A stretch of 64,000 bases of DNA, taken from Paracoccaceae bacterium. Lineage in GTDB: Bacteria > Pseudomonadota > Alphaproteobacteria > Rhodobacterales > Rhodobacteraceae. The notes under the pieces are model-generated. The model did no database searches and was not told where the DNA came from. It worked only from the letters and a program-made list of their open reading frames with translations. Location: the NCBI GenBank assembly GCA_947371955.1, contig CANBRQ010000004.1:1-64000 (forward strand), written 5' to 3'. Made by a program: the position numbers and the translations under genes. Of the stretch, positions 29,655 through 39,519 are shown in pieces (the stretch's first letter is position 1; every line of letters starts with the position of its first letter).

Positions 29655-30962
29655 ATGACCCCAGCTGCGCGTCTGCAAGCCACCCTTGACCTCTTGAGCG
29701 ACGTCGAAAGCGCCCAGCGCCCGGCGGATGCCGTCACCTCGGCCTTCTTCCGGGCCCGGCGTCATTTTGACGACAGCGACAGGGGCGCAGTTCTGGTGCA
29801 GCTTTATGCGCTGCTTCGGCACAGGGCGCGGCTGGGCTGGTGGCTGGCGCGGCTTGCGCGTGGTGACACCCCCCGCAATCGTCTGCTGGTGTGGATGGTG
29901 CTGGCCGAGGGCAAGACGCCCGACCAGATCAAGCGCCTGTTCGAAGAGGCTGAGGCCCTGACCGACCCCGAACAAGCGCTGCTGGTCAAACTGAAGGGCT
30001 GCACGCTGGTGCATCCCGCAATGCCCGAAGAGGTGCGCCTTGAATGCCCGACTTGGGCGCTTGCCCCCCTGCGGCGGCGTTTTGGCGAGGTGTTCGGGGA
30101 TGAGATGGCGGCGACCCTGACGCCGCCGCCGCTGGATCTGCGGGTCAATCCGATCAAGTCGACCCGTGAGGCCCTGGTGCGCGAGTTGAAAGCGCTTGGT
30201 CTTCCGGCTGAGGCCACGAGGCTTTCACCCTACGGCATCCGGCTGACGGAACGCCTGTCGTTGGCAAGGCTGCCGGGGCTGAAAAGCGGCGAGATCGAGA
30301 TTCAGGATGAAGGCTCGCAGCTTGTGGCCCTGCTGCTGGACGCAAAGCCCGGAGAGCGCGTCGTCGATTTCTGCGCAGGGGCTGGGGGCAAGACCTTGGC
30401 CATCGCGGCCCAGATGAAGAACAAGGGCCATGTCGTGGCCTGCGACATCAACGAAGCCCGGCTGAAGCGCTGTGCCGAACGGCTGCGCAGCGCGGGCATC
30501 CACAATGCCGAGACGCGGGTGCTGGCCTCGGAGACCGACCGCTGGGTCAAGCGCCACAAGGGCGGGTTTGACCGTGTGCTGATCGACGCGCCTTGCAGCG
30601 GCACGGGCACGTGGCGGCGCAATCCCGATGCCCGCTGGCGGGCGCCGGACTTGGGGGTGGACGGGCTTGTGGCCCTGCAATCCCGGATCTTTGCGAGCGC
30701 CGCGCGTTTGGTGAAGCCCGGCGGCCGGCTTGTCTATGCGACCTGCTCGATGCTGTGCGAAGAAAATGAAGAGCAGGTGGCGGCTTTCCTTGTCGCACAT
30801 CCGGCCTTCTTCGTCGTGCCGCTGCGCGAGGCCGCGCCACTGTGGGCGGGCGACGGCGCGTACCTGTCGCTGACGCCCTTGCGCCACGAGACTGATGGTT
30901 TCTTCGCGGCTGTCCTGCAGCGCGAGGCCGTGGCCCCGGCATTGCCGCAGGACAGCGCCTGA
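29655..30962 (+). CDS. rsmB: 16S rRNA (cytosine-C5) methyltransferase, RsmB/NOP2 family
   Basis: VVDFCAGAGGKTLAIAAQMKNKGHVVACDINEARLKR, DAPCSGTGTWRRNPDARW, VYATCSMLCEENEEQV. Confidence 0.92.
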   Translation: MTPAARLQATLDLLSDVESAQRPADAVTSAFFRARRHFDDSDRGAVLVQLYALLRHRARLGWWLARLARGDTPRNRLLVWMVLAEGKTPDQIKRLFEEAEALTDPEQALLVKLKGCTLVHPAMPEEVRLECPTWALAPLRRRFGEVFGDEMAATLTPPPLDLRVNPIKSTREALVRELKALGLPAEATRLSPYGIRLTERLSLARLPGLKSGEIEIQDEGSQLVALLLDAKPGERVVDFCAGAGGKTLAIAAQMKNKGHVVACDINEARLKRCAERLRSAGIHNAETRVLASETDRWVKRHKGGFDRVLIDAPCSGTGTWRRNPDARWRAPDLGVDGLVALQSRIFASAARLVKPGGRLVYATCSMLCEENEEQVAAFLVAHPAFFVVPLREAAPLWAGDGAYLSLTPLRHETDGFFAAVLQREAVAPALPQDSA

Positions 30963-30963
30963 T

Positions 30964-32988
30964 TTACGGCTTGGGCATGGGCACGCCCTTGGTCGTGAAC
31001 TTCTGCCCCTTGAAGTTGAGGCGCGCGGGGCGCTTCTTGTCGCCGGGTTGCCCGCCGCCGTTCGGCTGATGGGCCGGCACCAGTTGTTCAGGGCGCGGCC
31101 CGATCAGGTCGGCGCGGCCCATGTCCTTCAAGGCCTCTCGCAGGAACGGCCAATTTTCCGGGTCGTGATAGCGAAGGAAGGCCTTGTGGAGCCGACGCTG
31201 CCGCCCGCCGCGCACCGTCTCGACCGCTTCCGATCCTCCGCGCCGCACCCCTTTCAACGTGTTTACGCCGGTATGGTACATGGCCGTTGCGGTCGCCATC
31301 GGCGAGGGCAGGAAGGTCTGCACCTGATCAGCACGGTAGCGATTCTTCTTCAGCCACAGGGCGAGGTTCAGCATGTCTTCATCGGTCGTGCCGGGATGGG
31401 CTGCGATGAAATAGGGGATCAGGTAGTACTTCTTCCCCGCCTCCTTGGCCGCCGCGTCGAACATCTCCTTGAAGCGGTCATAGGTGCCGATGCCGGGCTT
31501 CATCATGACATCCAAAGGCCCGCGCTCGGTATGTTCGGGTGCTATCTTCAGGTAGCCGCCGACGTGGTGGGTGACCAGTTCCTTGATGTATTCCGGGGAC
31601 TTGACCGCAAGGTCATAGCGCACGCCCGAGGCGACCATGACCTTCTTGATCCCCTTCACCTCACGCACCTTGCGGTACAGGCTGATCAGGGCGTCATGGC
31701 TGGTATTCAGGTTCGGGCAGATGTCCGGGAAGACACACGATGGCAAACGGCAGGCCTTCTCGATGTTGGGGTCCTTGCAGGCCATGCGGTACATGTTGGC
31801 CGTGGGTCCGCCGATGTCCGAGATCACCCCGGCAAAGCCCGGTGTCTTGTCACGGATCAACTCGATCTCGCGCAGGATGGAAGCTTCCGAGCGGCTCTGG
31901 ATGATCCGGCCCTCGTGTTCCGTGATCGAACAGAAGGTGCAGCCGCCAAAGCAGCCGCGCATCACCGTGACCGAGGTCTTGATCATCTCCCATGCCGGGA
32001 TTTTCGCATCGCCATAAGACGGGTGCGGTGCGCGGGCATAGGGCAGGTCGTAAACCGCGTCCATTTCGGGCGAGGTCAGCGGGATGGGTGGTGCATTGAG
32101 CCAAAGATCGCGGTCGCCATGGCGCTGGACCAACGGCCTTGCGTTGCCGGGATTGGCCTCGCGGTGCAGCACGCGGGAGGCGCGGGCATAAGCGTCCTTG
32201 TCGTGCTCGACCGTTTCAAAGGAGGGCAGGCGGATGACCGTCTTGCCCGGAACCCGGGCGGCGGCTTCGTCGGCGGAATCCAGATCATCGGCTGGCAGTT
32301 CGGTGTAGTCTTCCGGCACCGGACGGAACAGGGCCACGCCCCGGACGTCCTTGATCTCGCGGGCCTTCTCGCCCGCAGCCATCCGCAGGGCCACCTCGAC
32401 CACGGCGCGCTCGGCATTGCCGTACAGCAGCAGATCGGCCTTGGCATCCGCGAGGATCGAGCGGCGCACCTTGTCGGACCAGTAGTCGTAATGGGCAATC
32501 CGGCGCAGCGAGGCTTCGATGCCGCCCAGGATCACCGGCACGTCCTTGAAGGCTTCGCGGCAGCGCTGGGTGTAGACAATGGTGCAGCGGTCCGGCCGCT
32601 TGCTGCCATCGCCGTTCGGCGTATAGGCGTCGTCATGGCGCAGACGGCGGTCCGACGTATAGCGGTTGACCATCGAATCCATATTGCCGCCGGTGACGCC
32701 AAAGAACAGCCGCGGCCGCCCAAGCGCTTTGAACGGCTCCGCCGACAGCCAGTCGGGCTGCGAGATGATGCCGACGCGGAAGCCTTGTGCCTCCAGCAGG
32801 CGGCCGATGATCGCCATGCCGAAGCTGGGATGATCGACATAGGCGTCACCGGTCACAAGAACGATGTCGCATTCATTCCAGCCAAGAGCCGACATTTCGG
32901 CACGGCTCATCGGCAAGAAAGGCGCTGCGCTTTCGCCGGAGGACGTTCGGCGAGACTGCCGCGTCATGGAGTTTTGGGAGTTTGCCAT
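30964..32988 (-). CDS. YgiQ-family radical SAM protein
   Basis: [39 protein letters not shown]; radical-SAM [41 protein letters not shown]. Confidence 0.93.
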   Translation of the reverse strand: MANSQNSMTRQSRRTSSGESAAPFLPMSRAEMSALGWNECDIVLVTGDAYVDHPSFGMAIIGRLLEAQGFRVGIISQPDWLSAEPFKALGRPRLFFGVTGGNMDSMVNRYTSDRRLRHDDAYTPNGDGSKRPDRCTIVYTQRCREAFKDVPVILGGIEASLRRIAHYDYWSDKVRRSILADAKADLLLYGNAERAVVEVALRMAAGEKAREIKDVRGVALFRPVPEDYTELPADDLDSADEAAARVPGKTVIRLPSFETVEHDKDAYARASRVLHREANPGNARPLVQRHGDRDLWLNAPPIPLTSPEMDAVYDLPYARAPHPSYGDAKIPAWEMIKTSVTVMRGCFGGCTFCSITEHEGRIIQSRSEASILREIELIRDKTPGFAGVISDIGGPTANMYRMACKDPNIEKACRLPSCVFPDICPNLNTSHDALISLYRKVREVKGIKKVMVASGVRYDLAVKSPEYIKELVTHHVGGYLKIAPEHTERGPLDVMMKPGIGTYDRFKEMFDAAAKEAGKKYYLIPYFIAAHPGTTDEDMLNLALWLKKNRYRADQVQTFLPSPMATATAMYHTGVNTLKGVRRGGSEAVETVRGGRQRRLHKAFLRYHDPENWPFLREALKDMGRADLIGPRPEQLVPAHQPNGGGQPGDKKRPARLNFKGQKFTTKGVPMPKP

Positions 32989-33283
32989 GGGTCGGGTGTA
33001 TAGAACGCCGCTGACGCAAATTCAATTCGCTTTGGGGTTTAGATTGAACAGATGAGGGGCGCCCGCTGGGTCGTCGGAGACGACGGGCGTCAAGCCGAGA
33101 AAACACCTCAGCCTCATCCCGCCGTTGCAGGGGGTCAGGCCTGCAGCGGTGGCAAAAGTACTCACCACCCTCTGACACGGAAACCCGGAACCGGATGCCA
33201 AGACCAAACGGCCCGAACAAAGCCACTCAAGTAACAACCCGAACCAGAGTTTACAGCGGATGGGGTTGTGTGAGGATCACATT

Positions 33284-33350
33284 GGACAAACCAGACCGCT
33301 GGAACCCTCGCAAAACAAGGGTTCCAGCATGTCACTAGATCATATCGAAG
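33284..33350 (+). repeat. Left copy of imperfect ~67-bp direct repeat (att-like, candidate island boundary)
   Basis: ggacaaaccagaccgctggaaccctcgcaaaacaagggttccagcatgtcactagatcatatcg vs 47488: ggacaaaccagatcactggaaaccctaatattacaggggttttcgcatgtcacttgatcatatcg. Confidence 0.6.
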
Positions 33351-33581
33351 AGGGGGCACTCGCATCCATTCTTTAACCCATTGTTTTAGAATGATATAGT
33401 AATGCATCTCTTGGCGGATACCCCATCGATACCCACAAATCGCGAACATGCCATGCTTCTATCACAAACTGCCACCTGTTTTGAGCTTCATCGGCGGCCG
33501 ATTCAATGCGTTTAAGCTGCGGTGCCGGCTTTAATCAGGGACATTAATGATGTCGACTTCCCCGAGAGTTCAATAGCCGGA

Positions 33582-34955
33582 TCAGGCTGTGGGTGCAAAC
33601 AGGTCTGTCACGGCAAACCGGGACACGTCAATCAGGCCCTTGTCCGAGATGCGCAGTTCGGGGATCACCACCAAGGCCAGCAGGGAGTGCTGCATGTAGG
33701 CATTGTTCAAAGTGCAGCCGCAGTCGGCCATTGCCGCGACGAGGGCTTGGGCCTTGTCGGCCACCGCATGCGCCGGGCGGTCCGACATTAGGCCCGCGAT
33801 GGGCAGTTCGACCAGTGCCAGTTCCTGCCCGTCACGCCACAGGGTCACGCCGCCACCGACCTCGGCCAGGCGGTTCGCGGCCAGTGCCATCTGGTGGCGG
33901 TCTGTGCCCACCACGATCATGTGGTGGCAATCATGCGCAACCGTGGACGCTATGGCCATCCGCCCCGTGTAGCCAAAGTCCGAGACGAAAGCGTTGACCA
34001 CATCTCCCGTGGCCCGGTGCCTTTCGACCAAGGCGATCTGCGCGACCTCGCCCTGCCCCCCGACCTTGCCGTCCGTCACGGACAGATCGGCGGTCAATGC
34101 GCGGGTCGGGGCCTGATTTTCCACGATGCCGATGACGCGGGCCGTTACCTGTGTCGCCCCATTTGGGGCTGGAATGGCGAAATCCTCGGCTGTTTTGGCC
34201 GCACCCATCCGAACAGTGGCGCGAGCGTCTGCCGGCCAGTCGTAATGCGGGCAGGTCACGGTCAGGCGTCCAGCCTCGGCCACGGAGATCCCCCGCGCAA
34301 AAACCCGCTCGATCGGCAAGGCGCGCAGGTCCGAGGTCAGGATCAGATCAGCCCGCCATCCAGCTGTGACGGAGCCCAGTTCCCGCTCCAGCCCGAAATG
34401 GGTGGCAGTGTTGATTGTGGCCATCTGAAGCGCAATCAACGGATCGCAGCCACAGGCTATGGCGTGGCGGACGGCCCGGTTCATATGCCCTTCATGCATC
34501 AGCGTGCCAGAATGGCAATCATCGGTGCACAGCAGAAAATTGCGCGGATCAAGGCCCTTTTGCGTGATCGACGTGATCTGGCTCTTGATGTCATACCACG
34601 CCGATCCCAGCCGCAGCATTGACCGCATACCCTGCCGCACCCGGTCGATGGCATCGCTTTCCCGCGTGCCCTCATGGTCGTCCGAGGGGCCGCCCGCGAC
34701 ATAGGCGTGGAAGGGAATGCCTCGGTCTGGGCTGGCGAAATGCCCGCCCACCACCTTGCCGGCGCGCATCGTCGGGGCAATCTCCTCCAGCATCTGCTGG
34801 CTGCCATTGATCACATCGGGAAAGTTCATCATCTCACCCAGACCAATGATGCCCGGCCAGCCCATCGCCTCGGCCACGTCGTCAGGGCCGATCTCGAACC
34901 CCGTCGTCTCTAGCCCGGGGGCGGAGGGCGCGCAGGAGGGCATTTGGGTGTCCAC
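33582..34955 (-). pseudogene. Adenine deaminase, N-terminally truncated and fused in frame to an IS3 OrfB fragment
   Basis: QMPSCAPSAPGLETTGFEIGPDDVAEAMGWPGIIGLGEMMNFPDVINGSQQMLEEI...CTDDCHSGTLMHEGHMNRAVRHAI...; metal-site N-terminus missing; preceded by IS sequence. Confidence 0.8.
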
Positions 34956-35401
34956 GCGCAGCTTCCGGTCGAGGTTCAATGCGGTCTCGCCCTGCGGCGC
35001 ATAATGGAATGATGACCGCGAGATCGACAGCAGGTGGCCCTGCGCGCCAACCGACAGAACGGGATGGTTGCGTTCGATCATGCCCCGCCTCACTTCCCGG
35101 TCCAAGGTTTGAGGTTTCTTGCCAAAAAATCGTTGGCGACTGCCAACTCTCCGATCTTGGCATGCAGATCACCGAACGTGTCCTCGGCGATTTCGGCGCT
35201 GGCCGCCTTGGCGCAACGCTCAAAGATGCCCGCAGCCCCCTCGAGCAGCGCCTTCTTCCATTGATGGATCATCGTCGGATGGACCTCATAAGCGGCCGCC
35301 AGATCCGACACCGTGCGCTCGCCCTTCAGCGCTTTCAACGCGACGCGGGCCTTGAACGCCGCGTCATGGTTCCTGCGTTTCGGCAGCTCTGTTCTCCTCA
35401 T
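34956..35401 (-). mobile_element. Truncated IS3-family element: intact orfA and N-terminal orfB stub
   Basis: OrfA 35090-35401: [63 protein letters not shown]... OrfB stub: MIERNHPVLSVGAQGHLLSISRSSFHYAPQGETALNLD. Confidence 0.85.
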
Positions 35402-35491
35402 GCTCGGAGACCAGCAGACTTCACATCGTAGCTTTCGTCACTGTCCGATTGTCGGGGAGTAGCGCAGTCCCCATCAACAATAGGTGCATCG

Positions 35492-35622
35492 TTGATCAAG
35501 ATCGGCGCCCGTGTCGTGTGGCAAGTCCGCGCCATCATCTTCCAACTGCCCAAAGTCGCGGGCATTTGTGCTATCGTCCGGGCTGTCCTCGCCGCGATCC
35601 GTCGATTGGCAGCGCCACCTTC
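35492..35622 (+). mobile_element. Relic of IS1380-type transposase C-terminus
   Basis: Plus frame from 35492: LIKIGARVVWQVRAIIFQLPKVAGICAIVRAVLAAIRRLAAPP, resembling the IS1380-family C-terminal end. Confidence 0.55.
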
Positions 35623-35780
35623 ATGCCTGTGGCCCCGAAATTGACGAAAACCGAACGAATCCGGCAAGACAATTCTATCGGTTGTGCTGAAAGACGCAGC
35701 CGCAGGACCAAGACGCCAGTTGATCCGGAAGAATAATGGCGGGCTTATGAACGCGGCGCGCCGTCTAGCACACGTGAGAG

Positions 35781-37682
35781 ATGGGCAAAACTGGGCCCTC
35801 TTGCAGTCAAATGGCCGACCACTTAGAAAATGAGATCAAATATCCAATGCCTGAGGATGACGTGGTTCGCATTCCCGACAGCGCGCAAGACAATGCGCAA
35901 GATATATCGCAAGATTTCAACAAAATTCAATCTGACGTTGCAGTCGCGAAGGTGGCTGGAGACTGGCAAGGGGTCGCGGCGCTGCTGGCAGAGGTTCGAA
36001 CGCAACCCGATCACCCATGGCCGCAATCGGCCTTATCGGATCTAGCAACAGCACTGCAAAATCTGGGGCAGCTGGAAGAGGCTGACAGTCTGTATGCGAC
36101 GCTGCGCGAACGGTGGCCTGGGCGCGCGATCGGCTGGTCGGGACGCTCGTCCATCGCCCGACTGCGGGAAGATTGGCCTGCCGTGGTCGAGGGCTGGCGT
36201 GATTGCCTTGCCCGTTTTCCCGCTCAGGAAGTCGCATGGTGGCGTATTGGTCTTGTCGCGGCGCTGCGCAAGCTTGGCGATGTCGCGGCAGCAAGATCAG
36301 CCGCGACAGAGTTGCGGGATCGCTGGCCGAATGATCCGGCAGGCTGGCAGTTTGGCGCGGAACTGGCCCAGCAAGCTGGCGATCTTGAGGCGGCGGCGGT
36401 GGACTGGCAGGCCTGCCTGAATCAATTTCCATCACAACAGAAGCCAGCTTGGTGGGCGCAATTTGCAAGCACCTTGCAAAAACTTGACCGGCTGGACGAA
36501 GCAGTACAGGCCTGCGCCTCCTTGCAGGCTGGCTGGCCGGACGAACCGGCCTCTTTGCGCGTTGCAGCCGAAGTGGCTGCAGCGCGATCAGATTGGTCAT
36601 CCGCTGCAGATTTGTGGAAGACGTTCTTCGCGCGTTTTCCTGGTGCCGCGACGCCAGATCAATTCTTCAGTTACGCGACCCTTGTGGTCAAAGCCAACCG
36701 ACGGGACGAACTGCCAGAACTGGTCGAGCGGGTGGGCAAGTTGTGGCCCCGGGCTTTGGCGCTTGACCCTGAGTTGCGCGGCGGACCCAAGGCCCAGATG
36801 GCGCTAAGGGTCTGGCTGTGGCAGGCGCAATTCAGCCTCAAGAACGGAGAGCCTGCTAGAGCGCATAGAATTCTTGAAGGCTTTCCCGCGGACATTAACT
36901 TGTCGGTCAAAGCCGAAGAATCACGTATCGTCGCTCGCGAGATGATGGACCTCGGCGAGGGCTATGGCCCAGAACGTTCTGCGGGTCTTGGGGATCGAGG
37001 ATTTGAAAGCTGGCCATCAGCGCAAGTTTGGCGCTGCCCGGAAGGGTCTGACCGGGCCATTTTCCTGTTTCCCGGTGGTGGGGATGCCTTCTGGATCGCG
37101 ATGCGGACGCTGCACGGTTTCTTGCGTCAATTGGGGTGTCAACTTGTATTCCTGATGGACGAAAGTCGGTCAATATACCTGCCTCCCTCTGCCGACGAAA
37201 GCCACGCACTGGGCAACCAATTGCGCGAAATCGCCGCGTCTCTCGGGGCCACTCAGATCTATTGCGCCGGCACTTCCTTTGGTGGCTATGCGGCGTTGAG
37301 GTTTGGACTGGAACTGGGGGCAAAGGCAGTTCTGGGGTTCGGGGCAATCACAGATCCAAGACGACAGAAGCTGGATCACTTTCAGCGCCAGCTTCTGGAG
37401 CGTATTCGGCGCGAACAACCGGATCTGGTGATAGATGCCGCTGAACTGTATCTGAATGCCGAAGTCCGGCCCTTGGTGACGCTGATTTATGGAGCGGAGC
37501 ACAAGGTCGATGTGACTGACGCACAAAGGATGCGCCATGTGCCTGGCGTCACCTTGATGCCCATCGCAGGATATGGCGACCATTCGATCATGCGCTGGTC
37601 GATTGCCAACAAACGCTTGGTTCCGCTGTTTCGGGAAATGTTGGGCGACACGCCGATGATGGCACAAAGGGCGGTATCATGA
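35781..37682 (+). CDS. Trp-rich TPR-like repeat protein with C-terminal alpha/beta-hydrolase (thioesterase-like) domain
   Basis: Repeats RWPNDPAGWQFGAELAQQAGDLEAAAVDWQACLNQFP...WW; C-terminus FLFPGGGDAFW...CAGTSFGGYAALRFGLELG (GxSxG)...GYGDHSIMRW. Start may be 35811. Confidence 0.75.
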   Translation: MGKTGPSCSQMADHLENEIKYPMPEDDVVRIPDSAQDNAQDISQDFNKIQSDVAVAKVAGDWQGVAALLAEVRTQPDHPWPQSALSDLATALQNLGQLEEADSLYATLRERWPGRAIGWSGRSSIARLREDWPAVVEGWRDCLARFPAQEVAWWRIGLVAALRKLGDVAAARSAATELRDRWPNDPAGWQFGAELAQQAGDLEAAAVDWQACLNQFPSQQKPAWWAQFASTLQKLDRLDEAVQACASLQAGWPDEPASLRVAAEVAAARSDWSSAADLWKTFFARFPGAATPDQFFSYATLVVKANRRDELPELVERVGKLWPRALALDPELRGGPKAQMALRVWLWQAQFSLKNGEPARAHRILEGFPADINLSVKAEESRIVAREMMDLGEGYGPERSAGLGDRGFESWPSAQVWRCPEGSDRAIFLFPGGGDAFWIAMRTLHGFLRQLGCQLVFLMDESRSIYLPPSADESHALGNQLREIAASLGATQIYCAGTSFGGYAALRFGLELGAKAVLGFGAITDPRRQKLDHFQRQLLERIRREQPDLVIDAAELYLNAEVRPLVTLIYGAEHKVDVTDAQRMRHVPGVTLMPIAGYGDHSIMRWSIANKRLVPLFREMLGDTPMMAQRAVS

Positions 37683-39487
37683 ATACAGCAGACGTTCCGT
37701 TCGACGTGGAAGAAACCGAAGGCACGGTAGCAGCACGGTTTCGCAAGGTCGCAACTGCTATGCCGGACACGCCTGCCGTGTCGGATGGAAAGTCCACTCT
37801 GACATTTGCCGAACTGGATGCGCGAACCGATCAGGTCGCAGCTGCGTTGGCAGGGCTGGACCGTGCCAGGCCCGTGGCGATCGTTATGGCGCATGAGATC
37901 GCTTCTATCGTTGCTTTCATCGGGGTTTTGAAATCCGGTGTGACCGGATTGCCGGTTGACCCGAAGGCCGCCCCCGAAGGGGTTGAACAGGCATTGGCGC
38001 AAGCGCAAGTCATCCTCACCGAACTGCAGTTCATCGACTGGTGTCGCGAGAAGGCGCCCGGCGTGCCGGTGATGACCGAATTTGACGCGCAAAGGACCGA
38101 ATGGCACGAACCGGAACCCCGTGACGCCGCGATGATCTATCTGACCTCGGCCACGACAGGCCTGGCGAAAGGGGTGGTCCATTCCCAGCGCAATCTTTGC
38201 CGGTTCGGCTGGCAAAGGTCGCGCGACCACGGCATCGTCGCGGGCGACCGCGCTTCGGTCTTTTCTTCGATCGCGCATGTTCTTTCGGGGGTGTTCATTC
38301 TTGGCGCGCTTTTGAACGGTGCGACTGTGGAACTGTTCGAGATGCGCGGAAGGGGATTGACCTCGATGGGGCTTTGGGCCGCCGCGAGGAGGATCACCGT
38401 CCTGCAGGTGCCCACCGCCGTGCTGAGAGAGTTGATTCAAGTCCTCGACACGAGCCAGTCAAACTGGGAGCCACGGCAGGTGATCTTCGGCGGAGAAGCT
38501 ATTGCGTTCGGGGATCTGCGCAAGGTCCGCGATCGGCTTGGCTGGACATGCGTCCTGATCAACATGATGGGCAGCGCCGAAGCTGGCATCGTGACGAAAT
38601 GGGCGGTCGATCTGCTGCTGCTGGACGAAGATGGCGTGGTGCCGGTGGGGTTCCCGGTTGCAGGTCAAACCATTACGATCGTCGACGATGATCAGGTCGA
38701 ACTTCCCGCAGGCGACTACGGCGAAACTGTCGTGTCGGGAAGCCATATGGCGCTGGGCTATTGGCAGCGCCCTGATCTGACGGCGGATCGGTTTCGGGAT
38801 CACGTGGCGAAAGGCCGGTCTTTCCGGACGGGCGATCTTGGCCTTGTACGGCCCGACGGGCTGCTTGAACTGCATGGTCGCAAGGATCACCTGATCAAGA
38901 TAAGGGGCAACAGTCTGAACCTTGCCTATGTCGAAACCGTGTTACGCGGCATGGATGGAATTGCCGAAACCGCGATCACGGCGGTCAAGGACGGTGGGGG
39001 AACCTCTCGGCTGGTGGGCTACGTGAAGCTGGAATCCGGGGCAGAGGGCACTGAAATTGATCTGCGCCGGCGCTTGAGCGCGGCTTTGCCGAATTTCATG
39101 GTACCGTGGAAGGTCGTCAAACTGGACGAATTCCCGTTGACCGCCGGCGGTAAAGTAGCGCGCCGTGATCTGCCAAAGCCCAGTCGGCAACGCGCTCTGT
39201 GGATGCCGCCCTTCGTGGCACCCAAGCCCGGACCTGAATCGGTTCTGGCAGAGGTCTGGAGCGAGATCCTTGAGATGGATGCCATCGGGCGCGATGACGA
39301 TTTCTTCGACTTGGGAGGGGACTCGATGGATCTCGTTTCCGTGGCCGCCGGCTTTGCCGAGCGTCAGGAAGTGTCGTTGGAAGATATCGATCTTTTTAAG
39401 GAAAGCACACTTGCAGGCATGGCTTGGGTGTTCGAAAGCTACCTTCTGGCGGCTCAAATGGCACATCGCTCCAGCGTCAGAAGTTAG
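37679..39487 (+). CDS. Adenylation (AMP-forming) + phosphopantetheine carrier didomain protein
   Basis: YLTSATTGLAKGVVHSQRN (A3-like), MGSAEAG, FRTGDLGLVRPDGLLELHGRKDHLIKIRGNSLNLAYVE (A7/A8), GGKVARRDLP (A10), DDFFDLGGDSMDLVSV carrier site. ATGA overlap with previous gene. Confidence 0.88.
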   Translation: MNTADVPFDVEETEGTVAARFRKVATAMPDTPAVSDGKSTLTFAELDARTDQVAAALAGLDRARPVAIVMAHEIASIVAFIGVLKSGVTGLPVDPKAAPEGVEQALAQAQVILTELQFIDWCREKAPGVPVMTEFDAQRTEWHEPEPRDAAMIYLTSATTGLAKGVVHSQRNLCRFGWQRSRDHGIVAGDRASVFSSIAHVLSGVFILGALLNGATVELFEMRGRGLTSMGLWAAARRITVLQVPTAVLRELIQVLDTSQSNWEPRQVIFGGEAIAFGDLRKVRDRLGWTCVLINMMGSAEAGIVTKWAVDLLLLDEDGVVPVGFPVAGQTITIVDDDQVELPAGDYGETVVSGSHMALGYWQRPDLTADRFRDHVAKGRSFRTGDLGLVRPDGLLELHGRKDHLIKIRGNSLNLAYVETVLRGMDGIAETAITAVKDGGGTSRLVGYVKLESGAEGTEIDLRRRLSAALPNFMVPWKVVKLDEFPLTAGGKVARRDLPKPSRQRALWMPPFVAPKPGPESVLAEVWSEILEMDAIGRDDDFFDLGGDSMDLVSVAAGFAERQEVSLEDIDLFKESTLAGMAWVFESYLLAAQMAHRSSVRS

Positions 39488-39519
39488 CACGTTCGTGCGT
39501 GGTAGTCGGGGAAATTGGA

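Noticed and set aside
30895-33003. 702-aa plus ORF opposite the YgiQ radical SAM gene
   Set aside because: Antisense shadow; the minus frame carries the CxxxCxxC radical SAM motif.
33284-33350. Possible CRISPR repeat pair or array (palindromic ~67-bp repeat at 33.3 and 47.5 kb)
   Set aside because: Only two copies 14 kb apart with no spacer periodicity; better explained as att-like sites. No cas genes seen.
33340-33380. Possible tRNA 3'-end remnant (agggggcactcgcatcc) at the left island boundary
   Set aside because: Similarity to the tRNA(CAU) 3' end is too weak to call by eye; needs alignment.
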